Assembly: GCA_013400115.1 (NCBI GenBank)
Contig: VXBP01000239.1
Span: 124,001 to 188,000, forward strand
Length of the DNA stretch: 64,000 bases
Origin: Rhinopomastus cyanomelas
Taxonomy: Eukaryota; Chordata; Aves; Bucerotiformes; Rhinopomastidae
Direction: 5' to 3'
Position numbers and translations under genes: made by a program. The notes below the pieces were generated by a model. It was not told the DNA's origin. It saw nothing but the letters and a program-made list of their open reading frames with translations, and searched no databases. This document shows positions 38,801 to 53,800 of the stretch, in pieces. How positions within the stretch are numbered: position 1 is the stretch's first letter; the number at the start of each line of letters is the position of its first letter.

Positions 38801-41800
38801 GCAAATGTTGCCTGTTTGACTTTTCAAAGGTACTTAACTGTCACTGAAATATGATCATTTTATCATTTAGAGACTCCACATCCTCCATACAATATGAAAT
38901 TTCAGAGAAGCCAAATTCATCTCTTGACTTCAAGCAGTCTTAAGTGATCTAGGGTGGGGTGTCCCTGCCCACAGCAGGGGAGTTGGAAGTGGATGATCCT
39001 GTGGTCCCTTCTAACCCTGACTGATTCTATGACTTGGTCTAGGTGATCCTGCTCTGGCAGGGGGATTGGACTAGATGATCTTTCAAGGTCCCTTCCAATC
39101 CCTAATGATTCTATGATTCCATGAAAAATCAGTCTGGCTGTGTACGTGAGACATGGGGGATGCATAAAGCAGTCCAAGGTTTCAGATCACAGGCAAAAGA
39201 GTAAATCCTTATTGACAGGAAGGATCTTTTAACCATCTTACTCTTGCCAATATGACTGCGATTTAATTACTTAGCCAAGTCCTATAATTTTCACACAGAT
39301 GCTAATTTCAGTGAACAATCTTATGGTCAGTGGCATCAAGTGTAATTATAAACATTTTCTTTCACCAAAGCTCCCTCTTTCCCTCTCCAGTCACTTCACA
39401 GTGTAGACAGGAGAAGAGAAGGAATGAAGGAGGAGAAAGGGGGTCTGAAAGGTGAATTCAGCAACAGACAACTCCCAGACATACACAAGCAACATCTGCC
39501 TGTGCAAATCCACCACCAGCTACCAGATAAAGCCTCTCCTTCATTACTGTCAGCTCAAGTGACAATTACTGTGTTCAGTTCTCCATCATCATCACATCCC
39601 AAGGCTACAACTCCTCTCTTCTGTTTAAAAAAAGGGACATGGAACAAACACTTAAACCATAAAGTCTGGAAAATGTTTTTAAAATCCTGTTTAACAGTCC
39701 ATGTTGTCTTAAGGCAGCTACACCTACGGGAAGCTCACACATAACAAAACCAGATCAAGTGATTTGATATACACTGAATTAATACTGCTCCTGAAAACAC
39801 CTAGGATTTTCTATGACCTTTAAGGAGCTCAACTTTTGATACAGTTGTATTTGCACAGTTGTAGTTGCAGAGCTCTTCATTATTAAATATCTAATTTTTT
39901 ATGCAAGCAGCTTTTAGTCTGTGTTAGCATTGCATAAAGCTTCAAGCAAGTCTCAGTCTCTGGTTTTTGATGAATTAAAAATGTCACCTGTGACACTGAT
40001 CCTCATATCAGATTGCACTTGTTTTGGTTTTCTTTAAATTTTGCAGGAGCATAAAAAGAAAAAAAAACAACCCCAACTAGAATCTAGGGGCTGGAGAACA
40101 TCCAGGAGCACTGAAAAGCCACAGAAAGAAGACGTTACAGTATGAGACAGTCTTAAGCAGGGAAAAGGAGCTAGAGCTTGCTCTTGGGCATTTGCTAAAA
40201 CGTCCAAGTTGTAGACAAAGTCTACTTTTCCAGGCTTCCAAGAACTACAGCTTTTCTGAATCACCATATCACAGAACATTAGGGATTGGAAGGGACCTCC
40301 AAAGATCATCTAGTCCAATCCCCTCACCACAGCAGGATCACCTAGACCAAGTCGCACAGGAACACATCCAGGTGGGTTTTAAACATCTCCAGAGAAGGAG
40401 GCTCCACAACCCCCCTGGGCAGCCCGTTCCAGCACTCTGTCACCCATGAACTTCTGCTGAGGATGTTTGAATTCCTGGAGTTGCTTCATACCAATAGGCA
40501 CGGAATATGCACAGATCATACTCAAACTGACATGGAAAGAGAGAACTACCAAGAACATAACAGCAAGACCATGAAAGCAGCAAACACTGCAAAGCACAGA
40601 TAAAACCAAGAAAACCACAGTTAATGCCAAGACACCAGTCTACTTTTCACTGTAGGTTCTTGTCCTGCCAGATGATGGCACAGCCACAGCATCACTGAAC
40701 ACGTTCTGTATTAGCTTTCCACTACTGTTTTATTGCTGCACAGATGTCTACATAACCAGCCTTCAATGGGTTTCATTCCCTGAGAGATTAAAACAAACCA
40801 TCTGATTGTCATTAAGATCTATTTGGAAGATCTCATATAAAAACTTACACTGAGGGTCAGAGGTCCAGTAACATTCAGCAGCCCCCCCAGTATAAAGTTC
40901 CCACTATGTCTTATTTTATATACACACACAAAACAGCACAATTCCATTTTTCAAATAATTTACAATTTAAATAGGGCAGGTTGAAATCAAATGACCTGAA
41001 ACTCCATACCATGCATAGCATGCTTTGGACCAGAGAGAAGTTTCACCAAGGCCCAGAAGGCATCTTCTTCATTCATGTACATAAGGAGTAACGCTGTGAT
41101 CTGGCTCATTCCCTGACAGTATCCAACTTCCTGAAAATCAGACAGTGAAAAGATGTAAATGCTGAAATCAAAAGCCTCATAATCATCAGCTCACAATTTT
41201 TTCCTTGAGCTACTGCAGGATGGCTACTGTCCTGATAGTACAAATTCCCCAGTTACCACACCAAAGACAATATTTAAGCATTTAAAATACTGGTAAATAG
41301 GGTTGATACACAACCCCCAAAACAAAAAGTAAACTGGAAGCCTTGATTGTTCATTAGAACTCTCTGCTGATGCACAAGACGGTGGCCAGCACTAACAGCT
41401 TTGAGGAATTGTATTAATTTGTTCTCTGGAAAAATGTGTTTTCCATTTAGTTGTAATTGATGTCTTTTGGGGGACGGGGTTTTGCTTTGTTTTGCTTTGC
41501 ATTCACCATCTGATAAACACGATACTTTTCAAGAGTGACCTCTAACTATAAACTTGTTGGAGTTTAGCAGCCCATAGCAAGTAGACAAAATCAATCCTAG
41601 GAAGAAAAATCATTGTCTCAAAACTGAACTTTAGTATTTCCTCCCCTATTAACTTTTACAGCAGGAACCAACTGTCGCTATCGTTCAGCTGCTTCGATAA
41701 CTCCACTGATAATATACGTGTAAGGACAATCACTTAATTGTTAAGTATGTTTTTAGAGGTTTACAAGTTCTTAGCAGAACTTTGCTCCAGAGATGAAACC

Positions 41801-44800
41801 AAAACTGTTCCACACCAAGAGGAAAAATGCAACAATTTAAGTGCAAAACACAAATCTTCAACTCAAGGTAATTTTAAAAGATATTTTTCATGCAACTTGA
41901 AAAAAACTAGTCTGATGCTCTATAGGAGATATATAAAGGTCATAAGGTCCTGTCAGAGTTTTAAGGCTGCTTATAAAGTGAACCTAAGGCAATTCATCAA
42001 ATGAAAAGACAACAAATTCCAGGTCTGAAAGTTCTTCTTGTGGGTCAACAATTGTGAGGAGACTGGACAGAAAGGCTACACTGAGCAAAGGAAGCAAAAT
42101 GGTACTAGAGTAACTGCCTAGTTTTACTTTCTTTACATTTACATGAACTTCTGAGTTCTGTGAACTCATCTGCTGATGAGCATGAAATGAAAGACGTACA
42201 AAAATGATATAAACAGGCACAGAGAACGAGGGGATGATGCACTGAACCTACAGCTCACTGTGGACACGACTGCATTTCTGTTTATTTTACCATGCGTCAC
42301 AAGTTTCTAACTCTTATGGTAAGTTTGAAAACCTCACCCTAACAAATCCTTAGCCAAGACTGCAGCCAGGACCACTGGCTTAAGTAAAGAGGGTGCAGCC
42401 TTTAAAAGCATTCTTCATGTGTTAGAACCCTCCAGGTGATGAAATATTCCTGTTTACTCTCACATGCATCCTTCCATGTTGAGTTATCCTTGGCCTTCAC
42501 TCAAATGAACAGGAGACACAACACACTGGGAAGAAAACGTCAGTAGTAGAGCACAAACTCATTATTCTTTCTGGACAGAACACATCAACCTGTATGCACT
42601 ATTCAGTCTGCCCAGTAAGACAGTTACAAACAAGATGATTGATTTTTACTCCAGCTCAAAATGTGTCAGTCTATAACGTGTTCCTGTGCACTTTCAAAAG
42701 ACTCTGAAATTTGGTAGTTTGGGTTTGTTTTAGGACGAAAGAGGACACAGAATTGCAAGTTATTACCGTGGCACATTCAGAGAACCCATATTTAAGTGTG
42801 AATGCACACAACTTACCGTGTTGTATATGGAATATGCAGCTAAAACATGGAATAAAGATTGTTGCCTGGAGAAATAAGAGTAGAAAAGGTAAATACTATA
42901 ATACTGTCTTTTGTCAAAGCAAGAAAGCATAAAAGTAGTGTTTTGGAATCCTGTCTCCTCAATTCAGCTTGTCTAGCAACAAAGAGCAGGATAAACCACA
43001 CTTCACATTGACACTGAACTCAACATATTATTTAGTACTTTTCTTATATATTACATGTAGAAACATTAAAAAAAAAAACCCAAACCTATAATACTTTGAG
43101 AAGGCAACAGTGTCAGACAGTCATTGGTACAGACAGGTAAAGTGAACCACAGCGTGGGCTGCATTTCAAACTCAGATTTATACTGCATGCCAAAATGCAA
43201 ACACCCCAGGCCTGACTTCTGAGCTCACAGAGCAACAACATCTGGTGCTAGTTTTAACAGAGATGTTGAAAAGTTGAAGTACACAAAGCAGCCACAATGG
43301 TGTCTTAATCTTGGCACCCAAATTAAAGGCTGCTTTAGAGACTGGTACTGTCAAACTACAGAAAACACCAGCTCTGACTTGGCTTCTTTTGCAGAGCCCT
43401 CCAGAGTGTCCTGATCTCCACAGACTTCAGAGTTAGAAGTACAACTACAGGTCCTCTGCCTTCTGCAAAACCAGCAGAATTGTGAAATTAGCAAGAACAA
43501 AGAAACCAAACAAAACTCTGCTCCCTTCAAAATGGGATAATGAACTAACAGTAAAGGGCTCCCATCATGAATTTAAGTTCACACTGTCCCCCTTGCTGTG
43601 GAGAGAATTTGGGATCCTTAATGCCTACTTTTATTTGCAACTAAAACTGCTAAACTTTAACCACAGAGGTTTGTGTAGTGTCCTCCTTCTGTCCAGTGAA
43701 ACTCCCTTTGCCTATCACTAATCACTAATACAAACAGATATTAGCAGGTTATAAAAGGCATAAGCAAAAAGCTGTGTATTTTCTCTTGGAAGAAGATGGA
43801 TAATTGGAGAATTTGACCAAAACCCCCAGATTATTGTATTATGGTTTGTCCCCCTGCAACTGAAGAACAGCCATTCCTCAGTAATCAAAGTGTAATCTGA
43901 AGTCTTATTTTACAAGAACTAACTAAAGGTCCCAAATGTACACAGGAGCCTTCTATATCTTCAGTTGACCATATGAAATCAGATGTAAGAGCTCAGTCTC
44001 ATTCATAGTAAGATACATAAAATAATAGTAACTTTAGTCCTATTTACACTAGACAGTACCACTGAAGACCTGTAAAGGAATGAACCTTCAAAAGACATGC
44101 AGTCTATTTAAAAGTCAAACAAGCTCTTGACTCACTCAGGGGACTTTATTTCACTGCTACGTGAAATCATTTCTGAATTTTTCATTAAGGCAGCACTGGA
44201 AATGTATAATAAATGTACGATAATTCCAAGATCTATTCAAAGTGTGAAATTGCTTTATTCAGCCAAAGGCTTTCCTGTGGCCTCCAAGGGCATCCTTACA
44301 ACACAGCTCCGGGGACTGGAGCTGGCTCTGCTTGCATTCACCCCAGGCCCACAAGGTAGTGAGCTTCTGCTAACATCTACAACGTGCTCAAGAACTAACT
44401 GGGGCCTGGAAGCACCAGACATTTTCACATGCAGTGTATCAGTACAATCAAGCGGCCAGGCACGCCAGCTCAATACTACACACGCGCATCTAGACTACAC
44501 AGGCTGCACAGAACTGCTGTCAGCTTGGCAATTTCTGCTTCCTGTGACACCCCATTCAGTGTTGCAGTCGTCAGAGAAATTCTCCATATTTAGGGTCTGT
44601 CCACAGAAAGTCTAGAATTCTAAGAAAACGTTTGTTGGATTATCACATTAACATCCAGAGCTCTGAGTGCTGCCGCTTGAAAATCGCAGACTACGGTGGA
44701 ATCTGCCTTGAAAAGAAAAGCAGATTAAAAATGAACTAATACAGTCGCAGAAGGGAAAAAAACCTCTTCATCTCAGCAGACTGCTGATGCTGCAAGCTAG

Positions 44801-47800
44801 CAACAATAGTGATGTTTGCATAAGCACTTATTTCACTGTTAAGCACTTTTAAAGATGGCAGCTCCCTAACACTGCTCATCCAGTGACAGTAAAAGAAAAA
44901 CATTTTGAAGAAATCCAAATGCATTAAAGTCTACGTTTGTAAATAATTAAATGCCCACATATAAAATGCTGCTTCATTTCCTTCTGAATTAGATACTAGA
45001 AGAGGAATAGAAGATCCAAAGGAAGTCAAAAACCTCTGGGAAGAGGAGAGCTGTTAGAGATGCAAAAAGTTATTTCGTTGTTGAAAATACTCAGTTAACT
45101 GAAACAATTGCATAATAAATCTTCATTAATTTATTAGCTTGGAAACCCCACGTTTTTGTATTTACAGCATTCAAGACTGTTTTTATTGAATATGAAACAA
45201 GATGAGAACAGTTAAGAAATGGTTTTCTTGGGAATGGTACCGGCCACCTGTTAGCGAGGGAAAACTAGTTGGCTGGAAGTAACATAGACCATCCTGCTCT
45301 GGAAGTCTGGAGCTCACGTCCAACGTGCTTTAGCTGGTCGAAGAGGCTTGAGGCAAGTCAGAAGCCGGTTAAAAATAAGCAAAACAAGTCCTTTTGATTT
45401 ACTTACTTCACACCGTATCGGTCTCGAAACATGATATGATCTCTGTATGTTCGATTTACATCAAGATCGATTTGCCTAATATCTGGCGAAGAGCCTCGTG
45501 CTTGACACTTCAGTTTCTGGGGAAATGGTGAAGAGCAGAAATTAAGTTTACAATTGTGAACTCTACAACAGCAGAAACCTGCCTGGACCCATGATGTAAA
45601 ATACTCAATATAAGCTTAGAAACTCAAGAGAACAACCGCAGTTTCCAAACTATGCATTTACAAATACAAGTCCTACAGAGCCTGACACACTCCCACAGTA
45701 AAGACAGAAAAAGACCCATCCCATCACACACATTTCTGTGACACACCGCTCACTACCCACAGTCAAGGCCATTCCAGCATTTCTAATTCAAACTGCCATT
45801 TCTCAGGTAGTCACTTCACTGGAGAAAGACAGAAAGTTCATTTTACTACTCAGGAACAAGAACCAAAGATGTGCTCCAGACTGGCTTTTCAGCAAATTAT
45901 TTAGTGGGGTTTTCATACTTCCTCCGTCTTTTTCTCTAAGCAGAAGTAACAGCTACACAGCTATCAGTTATTCTCTGAGTGCAGATAATGGACATTCCTC
46001 TAGTAATTTCCTCTGTGTTTGTGTTCTGATCTAATTTAGCTCCAGTATACCTCTACTTCAGCACTTCCTGTGATGTTCTGCAATTGAACTCTTCAGAACC
46101 CTGCACAGGTTAGACTGCCACCTAATACTTTTTCCTTTACATTTATTCATTCATTCTCACTTCTGTCCATACAAATTGAGACTGAGGGAGATTTCTCGCT
46201 GGATTCAATGTGTGTGTTTCAAAACACTCCATCTGAGTGGGCATTAGTAAAGAATATCACATAAAATGAAAAGGCAGATTCTGGTCACAAGAAAACAACA
46301 ACTTTTAAAAGACAAAAAATAAGAAAAAACAAGCTGGAAACAACTTCTGCTCAGACTGTTGAATAGAAACAGAAGCTTCGGGCACATTGGGAATCACCTA
46401 CAAGCCGCTGAACCAACTGGCAGCAACCTTGAACCAGCACAACACTAACCACAATTTCAGCTTAAAGTACTAACATGTCCCACAGACAAAAGTAAAGAGA
46501 AGAAGATACAGTTTTAAGATGGCATGAGGACTCTGAGCCTATGATTTGCTGGAATTCAGGAAAAGCAGCACCCCAAGCCCTTGCCATCATGGGAGTTTCC
46601 ACTGTGAGTGAAAACAAAGGGTTGCTTGAGTCTCTCCAGGCACAGAGAACAAAAAGAAGTTGTTTGACCTACAGCACATATTTTTCCTTCTAAGTTTAAG
46701 GTGTGTGGTTTGTAAGTGATACTTGTAATGAGGAGAGCTCATACGACCTCAGGAAATGGGAAAAAAGGAGAGCAGTAAAACAAGCTTATCACAAAAAACC
46801 AAGCTAGGATGACTGTGGAAGAAACTCTCTACTTTTGAATCTGAACTACAGACACTTCACTGTTTTGCACTGAGCCCTAAATGGCATTAATCATTTCAGA
46901 AGAAGAATTCACCTATTTTCAAATGCTTCTAGTTTTAGCCAGTATTGTTTCCCCAAACCACACGATTTCAGCATGAACTCTGGTTTATCCCTGTTGGATC
47001 TGTCACTAGTCTTCCGACAAAGTTAAAATAACAGCGAGAAGGAGCAGCCAGCCTGTCAGACTATAGAGCAACAAATAATGCAGGAGGAAGATCAGACACC
47101 AACATTTAGACAACATCAGTGCCAACACAGATCTTCTTTCATGACCTTACAAGACTCCTTGTCTACCCAGACCCAGGTCTCCACTCCAGAGAGAGCTATT
47201 AGAAAACGCCAAACTCATGCAAGCAATGCATTTCCTTGAAAGGACAGACATTATTTTGCTAGAAGGCACTGAACATGTAAATTGCCACAGGGAAAAATTC
47301 AAGCACTAACAATATTAAATTCCCTTTCTGTTCAGTAGACTCTCCCTATAATCCTTCATCAGCAAGAGGGAGAAGATAGAATTTTAAAGGATTCCATTTC
47401 TGTTCTGCCTAACTCACTATCCTGCACATGAACCTTACTCTCCACTCTTGGATCTGAAGTTTAGCTCTGATGATCATCAGCTGAATTCACACCCACAACA
47501 TAGGTAGAAGGAAAATACATATTAGGGAAAAATTTAGAAGAACATAACCACAATAATTCTGAGGTTGTTTTTAACAGCTGCTCATGGAGACAATGAGTGC
47601 TGAGGGGGTAACAGATATTTTCTTCACATTTTAGGAAGAATTTATGCTTCAGTGATTGCCTTATGCCTGTAAAACTTGTGGAGTCAACACTATGATGTCA
47701 GCCACATCCCCACACACTTGGAGAATACAACCAAGTCACCAGACAGTGCTTTGTAAATGGTATCTAAGCTTCACTGTGAGATGAGATGGCAGAGACAAAA

Positions 47801-50800
47801 CCAGTTTGCTCTGGCTTTTACAAGACTAAGACACCAGTGTCCATCACCTCCAGGACACTGAACTACTCTCATGATATTCAGGTGCTAACACCAACACTAA
47901 CAAGGTGCTTCCTTAAAGCACATCTCTCAAAGAGCTTCAGAAGTTTCTGTCTTCTGACTGGGACAGAGTTTTTCTCTTATTTTGTTTGGCTTTGCTTTTA
48001 GAAGGGCTTTTGCAAGCATTTGAGGATAAGAAAGGAAATGGAAAGAAGATCAAATTAATTACATGAATTACAGAACCAAAACACAAGGTGGAAAAATGCA
48101 TTTCAATACACAGCCTTTTTCCTAGCTAAAACAAGCAATAGAGTTCAGGGCAATTTCTAATCCATTTGTTTCTTTTAAACACTGCATGACAACAAAAGAA
48201 GGCCGAAGGGTGACCTCATTCATGTCTATAAATGTGCAAAGGGTGGGTGTAAGAAGGATGGAGCCAGGCTCTGCTCAGTGTCATCTGGTGATAGGACAAG
48301 GGGCAGTGGGTGTGAGCTGGAACATAGGAGGTTCCATATAAATATCAGAAGGAGCTTCTTCACAATGAGGGTGACAGAGCACTGGAACAGGCTGCCCAGG
48401 GGGGTTGTGGAGTCTCCTTCACTGGAGACTTTTAAAACCCACCTAGACATGTTCCTGTGTGACTTGATCTAGGTGATCCTGCTGTGTCAGGGGGATTGGA
48501 CTAGATCTTTTGATTAGGGATCTTTTGAGGTCCCTTCTGATCCCTAATGATTCTATGATTCTATGAAAAGCCTAACAAAGCCTGCAGCCATAGTATCTAC
48601 ATTTTTATTTAGTTAAATGGAAATTCTGCAAACTCACGTTATAAAAGTCTTTCATTTCTTCTTTCATTTTAGGGACATCAAGTAGTAAAGACCAGACTTG
48701 CCCTCTGAACTGTAGTGGGATTCCTTTGTAAATTCTTCTGTGAAACTGTAAGAAAGAAAGAAAATATAAAATGCAGCGCCATCTGCAACGTTCTCAACAA
48801 AAGAAACAGTGACACAGGGTATGCTAAAGGAAAAAATGCAATTATATCAATGTCCTAACAAAGTGATGACCTGTTTCCTCTCCAGCATCTTTCGAGGGAC
48901 TGGAGGTGTCCACTGATGTCATCTGGGATCTCTGTTGATGGAACCAGCAAAGGCAGAGGGGACGATACGGACCCACGAGCCAAACTGGCACCACTCTATG
49001 CAGGTGATGTTTACAAGCCAGGACTTGAACCAAGTAGGAAGGCCTATCAAAACTGTATCATCTCTGCTGAGCAGCACTTATTCTACAAATATTGGAAAAC
49101 CTACTCCCAATTTTGTCACTTAGATCCAAAATCAGACTCTTCGGAACACAATGTTTCAGGACAAGCCACAGATAACTCACTGTAATTACAAACACTACAA
49201 ACGGGAACGGTGGGAGGCAGTCAGCAATATCACAAAGTTGGCAGGATTTCTGATCGCATTTCTGTGATCTGAAAACTAATGATCAGTTTTCTAGATGCAT
49301 ATTAAAATATTTACACAAAAACAGTGCAGAAGATGCTCCAACTACAGTTGCTATGGAGTAGGAACCACCCTACCAATACTGCACACAGCTCTTGGCTGTG
49401 AGATAGAAAATCAGCTTCCCCATTCCTGACACACTGTGTTTGGACACGTGAAGCTTGTACTAGAAATGGGTCAGAAGATACCTCAGTACATGTGTGTAAC
49501 TAGAGTATATAAACTATTTATCAGTCTTCTCTCTGAGATGTCAGTGCTCTTGCACCCCCAATGCAATGATCAGGTTCATACTGGGCTTCTTTGACAAAAA
49601 TCAGGAGCGCTCACAACTACCTTCCTCAGTACTCTTATGGTTTGTATCTCTATTCTGCAGCGACCAGGAGGATGAAGAGCTTCTCACCAGAGACAGGTGG
49701 ACTAGCTGTCTGAACTCTGGGCTTTATACAGCCAGGAGACTCAAGATAGGCAAAGCCTCAGAGCAACTAAGTCCTAGCAATTCTAAAAAACACACATAAA
49801 AACATTATTATCTTTTAGGAGATGTGTCTAAGAAAAGGAAAACCAGAGAACTCTAACAAAGACAGCAAAGTTTTCTGAGTTCTGGTTTTACCATGAGTTT
49901 AATGATTGCGTAAGGAAACAATGAGATTTAAGAGAACAAACCACAGGCAGCCCCTCCCCAAACAATTTATTCTTTGTATTTAACCTACAATGAAAGTTAG
50001 AGCTTAAAATTTCAACTAGAGCTTCCTTGAAACATTTCTAAAAGTTATGTTTCTAAGAGAAGAAACAGATTGAAAGAAATGTCCTCCTCAAAGACAGGAC
50101 CCTTTTTTCTTTCTCACATATTTCACATCTCCAGGTTTGGAAGATTAATGAACCCCTCATTGCAGTATATTTGCAGACCTCCTGCTGTTTGTGACAGATC
50201 AGATCTTTGAAGGTGTCTTTAATGCCACTAAGGATTCGTGTCTGGATTTTACAATGTGTAACTCTCACATAAGTGAGGTTGTGACTTTTTTTTCTGTCTC
50301 CTTTTCAAATGAGAATTTTCAAGGTTTGAGACACAACAGCAACCCTGGAAGCTGCCCACAAAGAAAATGTTGTGTGTTTTAAGAAAACTTTGCTGCTTTA
50401 ATATTATTAAGAATGCTACAGCAGCAACACTTCTGGTGTGAGCACAGAAGCTCACAGCTTCCTTTGTATGGAAGGAAGGGTTGTAGACAGGTGGGTGTTG
50501 GCCTCCTCTGTCAAGCAGTGAGTGATAGGGCGAGAGGAAATGGCCTCAAGTTGTGCCAGGGGAAGTTTAGGTTAGGCATTACAAAAAACATCTTCATGGA
50601 AAGGGTCATCAGGCCTTGGAACAGGCTGCCCAGGGAGGCAGCTGAATCACCATACCTGGATGCATTTAGAAGTTGTGCAGAACTGGAGCTTAGGGATGTG
50701 GCTGAGAGGTGGGCTTGGGACAGTTGGGTACATGGTTGGACTTTATGGTCTTCAATGTCTTTTCCCACCTAAATGATGCTATGAAAAATAGCATCCAGTG

Positions 50801-53800
50801 CTACCAAACACGCTTCCTTACAGATACATATCCAGCTCACACAGACAGAACTTCAGCATCTGTCAACCCAGACAGAAGAATAACTGGCTTGTGAGAGTGG
50901 TAATTCTGTCTTCTGAAAGCCAAGCTACACCAACTGCAGTGGAGTCATGCTGACAAGACATTAGCCTGTCTGCTGCAAAGCACAAAGAGACAATTTGCAA
51001 AATCTTTTTTGGGAACTTGAAAGAAAAAAAAATAAAAGCAGCATCATCTGTCCCAGAGACATGCAGCTGTACTACTCGGACCCATGGGACAGCAACAGTG
51101 CATCATGATACCATTTTTACCAGTTAATTATCATTTTGTAACTGATTTTGGAAAGTCTCCAACAACCATGAGGTTATTAATGAAAAGAAATGGTTAAAGA
51201 ATAATTTCTCAAACTACTCTTGTTCTCAAGAGTACTTTGGGAGAGGATAAGGGGGACAAAGGCCAGAAGTAAGACTTTGCAATAATAGTTTCTTATCAAA
51301 ATACAGTTAAGACAAACTCAAATCATCTGAAGTTCGAACCATTCGAACCTCATGAAGCTGAACAAGGAGAGGTGTGAGGTCCTGCACTTCTGATGGAACC
51401 AGTACACCATGCACCAGTACATGCTGGGGACCACCCACAGTGCTTTCGCTTGGCAGAAAGGGACCTGGAGGTCCTGGTAGACACCAAGTTGAACAAGAAC
51501 CAGCACTGCATCATTGAAAAAAAGGCAGCAAATGGTATTGGACAAAATACTGCCAGTTCTGGGCTCCTCAGTTCAAGAGGGATGTGGAGCTGCTGGTGAG
51601 AGTCCAGCATAGGGCAACGAGGATGATGAAGGAGGTGGAGAACCTCCCTTACGAGGAGAGGCTGAGGGAGCAGGGTCTCTTTAGCTTGGAAAAGAGAAGA
51701 CTGAGGGGTGACCTCATTAATGTCTATAAATATGTGAAGGGTGGGTGTCAGGAGGATGGAGCCAGGCTCTTCTCAGTGTCATCTGGTGATAGGACAAGGG
51801 GCAATGGTTGTGAGCTGGAACATAGCAGGTTCCACATCAATATGAGAAGGAACTTCTTCACAGTGAGGGTGACAGAGCACTGGAACAGGCTGCCCAGGGG
51901 GGTTGTGGAGTCTCCTTCACTGGAGACATTTAAGACCCACCTGGATGTGCTCCTGTGTGACTTGGTCTAGGTGATCCTGCTGTCACAAGGGGATTGGACT
52001 GGATGATCTTTTGAGGTCCCTTCCAATCCCTAATGATTCTATGATTCTTGAAAATAACACTTTGTTATGTCAAGACGACTGCACAAACAGCAGAGGGACT
52101 CTCTCACCTCAAAAAGAATCAGTGATGACAAGCACAAGAATTAAAACCCAAAGTCCCCCAAGAAAGCAGGTTTATAATGCAAAGAAAATATATTTATAAA
52201 GGCTGCTGCCTTTAGAGGTTCTTTGACTTCTGTGGGTTGCATGAAAGGAAGAGAAAAAATGCAAATACAAGAGCTGCTCAATCTCATTCAAAAAAAAAAT
52301 CTCAGGAATGCAAAGAGGGTTCTTCATTAAGGCTCTGTGTTCAGACTCCATGCTAAGTGGAGACTTGATTATTATATTCTGTGTGAATGCCAGAGCAGCT
52401 GGAAATTGCCAGCTCCCCTGATTGTTTTTCTTCTTCCTTTCCCTCTCAATTTAGGCAACTTCAATCACAGACAGATGAAGGTAGACAGTGAAAGACAGAA
52501 ATACTTTGGTGGAAATACTCAAATGGGAATAGAGCATATAACAGTTTTATTTAATCTTTCCTGAAAGTTATGATCATACTAAGCCAGGAAGGATTTACTA
52601 TCTGTGGTGGTTGATTGTACCCTGTATTATTAAGCAGTGGAATACAAATAGGAAATAAAAGTGTGAGTCGGAGAAAGACCACACTGAAACGCAAACTTTG
52701 CTGCTCTATGACACTCCCTGCATAACAAATGACTGATGGGGAGATGAAAGCTTTGTTTGGACAAATTTCCATCATGCAGAGACACAAGGGCACTTAAAGA
52801 CTTCAGAGACTGCTGTCTGTAAGAATCATGACGACTCTGCTGAGACGCCTAAATAATCATATAGGAACCAAGGAATTTCTTACAAGAGAAAAGTCAAGGA
52901 AAAACAGCAGGAAACCAGCAGGGATGAACAAGGAGCTCTTGAAGAAACGCAGACACACAAAGAAAGCCCACAGAGGGCAGAAACAAGGACAGAGGAGGAC
53001 AGCCTGGGAGGAAGGAATACAGTAGAACAAAGCCACGTGGCCAGCAGCTTGAGGGAGGTGATTGTCTCCCTCTGTTCCACCCTTGTGAGACCTTGCCTGG
53101 CATACTGCATTCAATTCTGGGGTCCCTAATATAAGAAGGACATGGAACAGTTGGAGAGAGTCTAGAGGAGGACCATAAGGATCATCAGAGGACTAAAGTA
53201 CTTCTTCTGTGATGACAGAATGAAGGAGTTGGGACTCTACAACCTGGAGAAGGCTCCAAGGAGACCTTATGGTTTCTCTTTCCAGTAGAAACCGGCACAT
53301 CTCCGGTCTCAATGTGACAACACTTTCATTTCTTTCCAGCTCCTTACTCCACCATTTTTTAAAATTAGGTTTAAACACAGAAGTTCCAATGGGAAAACAG
53401 TGTGAAGTTCCCTGAGCTCCCATCTTCCTCTTGAAATATTCTCTTACAACAAAGATCAGAGAACTGAAGCACCTTGCGTGCTTGCACACCCACCAGTGTG
53501 CTAACGTCTTCTCATTAATTCTCCTTGTGATTTTATGACAGAAAAAAAGCAGCCTATGGTATTAAATGAAAGACACTAAAGGAAAACTGCATTTTGCAAT
53601 TAAGCCTGTGACAGTCCTGGGTGACACAATCAAATATATGGATTAATTTACCCTATGTGCTTGCACACCCACCAGTGTGCTAACGTCTTCTCATTAATTC
53701 TCCTTGTGATTTTATGACAGAAAAAAAGCAGCCTATGGTATTAAATGAAAGACACTAAAGGAAAACTGCATTTTGCAATTAAGCCTGTGACAGTCCTGGG

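Larger units (their letters stand above)
37302..41009 (-). other. USP6NL intron F-G
   Basis: Intron of about 3.7 kb with CR1 copies at 37606-37884, 38947-39122 (two joined 3' ends) and 40268-40446. No other gene is seen. Confidence 0.85.

Noticed and set aside
51584..51970. 128-codon open frame as a host gene
   Set aside because: The sequence is the CR1 ORF2 C-terminal region and is followed by the CR1 3' tail, so it is a retrotransposon fragment.
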